64,000 nt of DNA, from assembly GCF_002240055.1 (NCBI RefSeq), contig NZ_CP016753.1, positions 124,001 to 188,000 of the forward strand. The letters are read 5' to 3'. Below, piece by piece: positions 63,144 to 64,000 of the stretch. The notes under the pieces were generated by a model. It searched no databases and was not told the DNA's origin. It saw only the letters and a program-made list of their open reading frames with translations. Both the position numbers and the translations under genes were made by a program. The stretch comes from Leptotrichia sp. oral taxon 498. Its GTDB lineage: Bacteria; Fusobacteriota; Fusobacteriia; Fusobacteriales; Leptotrichiaceae. Positions within the stretch are counted from its first letter, which is position 1. Every line of letters starts with the position of its first letter.

Positions 63144-63725
63144 TTAATCAATAAATTTTACTTTATCTTCCATTTCCAAATATCTCTTATTCCCAATAAT
63201 TTTTTCCAAATCTAAATTTGAACGAATATTTCCACTATCAAGTTCTAAAAGTATTTTTTTTATTTCCTTCGTTGTAAATCCTATTCTCTTTAATTCTTTT
63301 TCGCTACATTTGTTAATATTATATTTCATAATTTCCCTGCCATAATTTTCTTTTGGATTTTTTATTTTTTCCTTATCCACAAAAAGATATTTTTTAGTAG
63401 TTTCCAATCCCGATTTTCCAAACCTTTCAATATTTTTCATCTCTTCAATATCTAAAATTATCCCAGTTTCATCACGAAACTTTATAATATTTTCTGCTTT
63501 TGATTTTGAAAACCCTAATTTTAACAAATCTGCGTATTCGACACTATTTACATCAAATTTTTTCTTTTTTTTTGTAAAGTCATTACTTTCTTTAGCTTTT
63601 TCTTTTTTGTAATTCACTTCTTTACTGATTTCAATATTTGGCTTATTCTTATCCTCAATAAAAAGTCTTAAAAAATTTCCCACAATTAAAAGCATAACAA
63701 AAATAATAATATATTTTATTTTCAT
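63144..63725 (-). CDS. ComEA-like membrane protein with two helix-hairpin-helix units
   Basis: 193 residues. An N-terminal membrane anchor (YIIIFVMLLIVGNFLRLFI), a Lys/Glu linker (residues 25-58), then two related DNA-binding-like units: FDVNSVEYADLLKLGFSKSK plus the loop to 115, and YNINKCSEKELKRIGFTTKE to the end. The N-x-x-x-x-x-x-L-x-x-x-G-F pattern is that of ComEA-type HhH motifs (VNINTA..EL..LPGIG), with GF in place of GIG. It may be a DNA receptor for uptake through the pseudopilus encoded at 51921-57529. ATG after GGGGGG. Confidence 0.65.
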   Translation of the reverse strand: MKIKYIIIFVMLLIVGNFLRLFIEDKNKPNIEISKEVNYKKEKAKESNDFTKKKKKFDVNSVEYADLLKLGFSKSKAENIIKFRDETGIILDIEEMKNIERFGKSGLETTKKYLFVDKEKIKNPKENYGREIMKYNINKCSEKELKRIGFTTKEIKKILLELDSGNIRSNLDLEKIIGNKRYLEMEDKVKFID

Positions 63726-63848
63726 AATTAAATCCCCCCAGATTTTTTTATTTTTTAAAATTATTAAATTTTATATTTTAATTTTTATTAAAAATATTTT
63801 TGAACTTTTCATTATTTAAACTTTAACTTATTTAGTAAATTTCACCGT

Positions 63849-64000
63849 TTAATTTTCAAATTTACTAAAGAATCTTTTTATTTTATCTTTAAATGATTTT
63901 CCTTCTTTGTAATTTTTAGTTTCCAGAGAACCGTCAAATTCTCTTAAAATTTTCTTTTGTTTTTCAGATAAGTTTGTTGGAGTTTCTATTTTTATTCTCA
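63849..64000 (-). CDS. dnaJ: Chaperone DnaJ, C-terminal 49 residues (continues beyond the window)
   Basis: The minus strand encodes RIKIETPTNLSEKQKKILRE followed by a basic tail ending KRFFSKFEN and TAA at 63851-63849. The ETPTNLSEKQKKILREF stretch is the end of the second substrate-binding domain and start of the dimerisation tail in DnaJ. The rest of the gene is upstream of (beyond) base 64000. A 12-bp inverted repeat (63831-63842 TTTAGTAAATTT / 63859-63870) overlaps the stop and may act in 3'-end formation. Confidence 0.78.
   Translation of the reverse strand, partial: RIKIETPTNLSEKQKKILREFDGSLETKNYKEGKSFKDKIKRFFSKFEN

Overview
The window is very AT-rich, single-contig chromosomal DNA that looks like a member of the Fusobacteriota, most likely Leptotrichiaceae (Leptotrichia-like). 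This rests on the gene complement and protein style (Lys/Asn/Glu-rich), diderm markers (heptose kinase hldA, a secretin, lipoproteins) and a decayed CdiA/filamentous-haemagglutinin type exoprotein whose C-terminal motifs I associate with Leptotrichia adhesins. No rRNA or tRNA gene was seen. The genus is an inference, not a database result.

Layout. 1-960: 3' part of an IS200/IS605-type tnpB with its right end, inserted in a dispersed intergenic repeat. 999-2192: dicarboxylate/amino-acid symporter. 2249-16972 (minus): information-processing block: Nif3-like protein, a divergent sigma-like paralogue, rpoD, dnaG (split by a frameshift at a poly-A run), rpoZ, gmk, rpoC, rpoB, rplL and rplJ behind an L10 leader. 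17362-19032: fhs. 19245-21603 (minus): sugar phosphotransferase and acyltransferase for surface polysaccharide. 21604-23460: CRISPR array of 17 repeats without cas genes, flanked by inverted copies of a dispersed repeat. 23526-24477: rplM-rpsI. 24706-36812 (minus): glmM, a two-component system, a U32 tRNA hydroxylase (trhP), dnaB, rplI, dnaX, a lipoprotein thiol peroxidase, a structured intergenic region, and a zinc-ribbon membrane protein beside a condensation-type acyltransferase. 36813-42870: accessory island of contact-dependent-inhibition debris, orphan exported proteins, a deaminase-fold toxin, a tandem SUKH-like immunity gene and IS3-like scraps; the toxin/immunity part lies between 137-bp direct repeats. 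42910-48742: rlmB, putP, tmk, DigH-like glycosidase, an EEP-family hydrolase and trmR. 48762-57529 (minus): type II secretion/type IV pilus-like genes (GspF, secretin, PilO-, PilM/N-like, four pseudopilins, prepilin peptidase) interrupted by a ROK sugar kinase and hldA; no assembly ATPase is present. 57732-59980: glutamine-type ABC transporter. 60199-63067: two flavoproteins. 63144-63725: ComEA-like helix-hairpin-helix protein. 63849-64000: 3' end of dnaJ.

The points most worth a second look are: (i) four genes (dnaG, the deaminase toxin, a GspK/PilX-like pseudopilin, the prepilin peptidase) each lose frame at a poly-A run that is exactly one A short, so either homopolymer under-calling or slippage-dependent expression is involved; (ii) the orphan toxin/immunity island with 137-bp direct repeats; (iii) the IS605/TnpB right end abutting a repeat whose apparently unoccupied copy lies at 34.4 kb, so a TnpB guide RNA could address that site; (iv) the orphan CRISPR array bracketed by inverted repeats; (v) a degenerate sigma factor next to rpoD.
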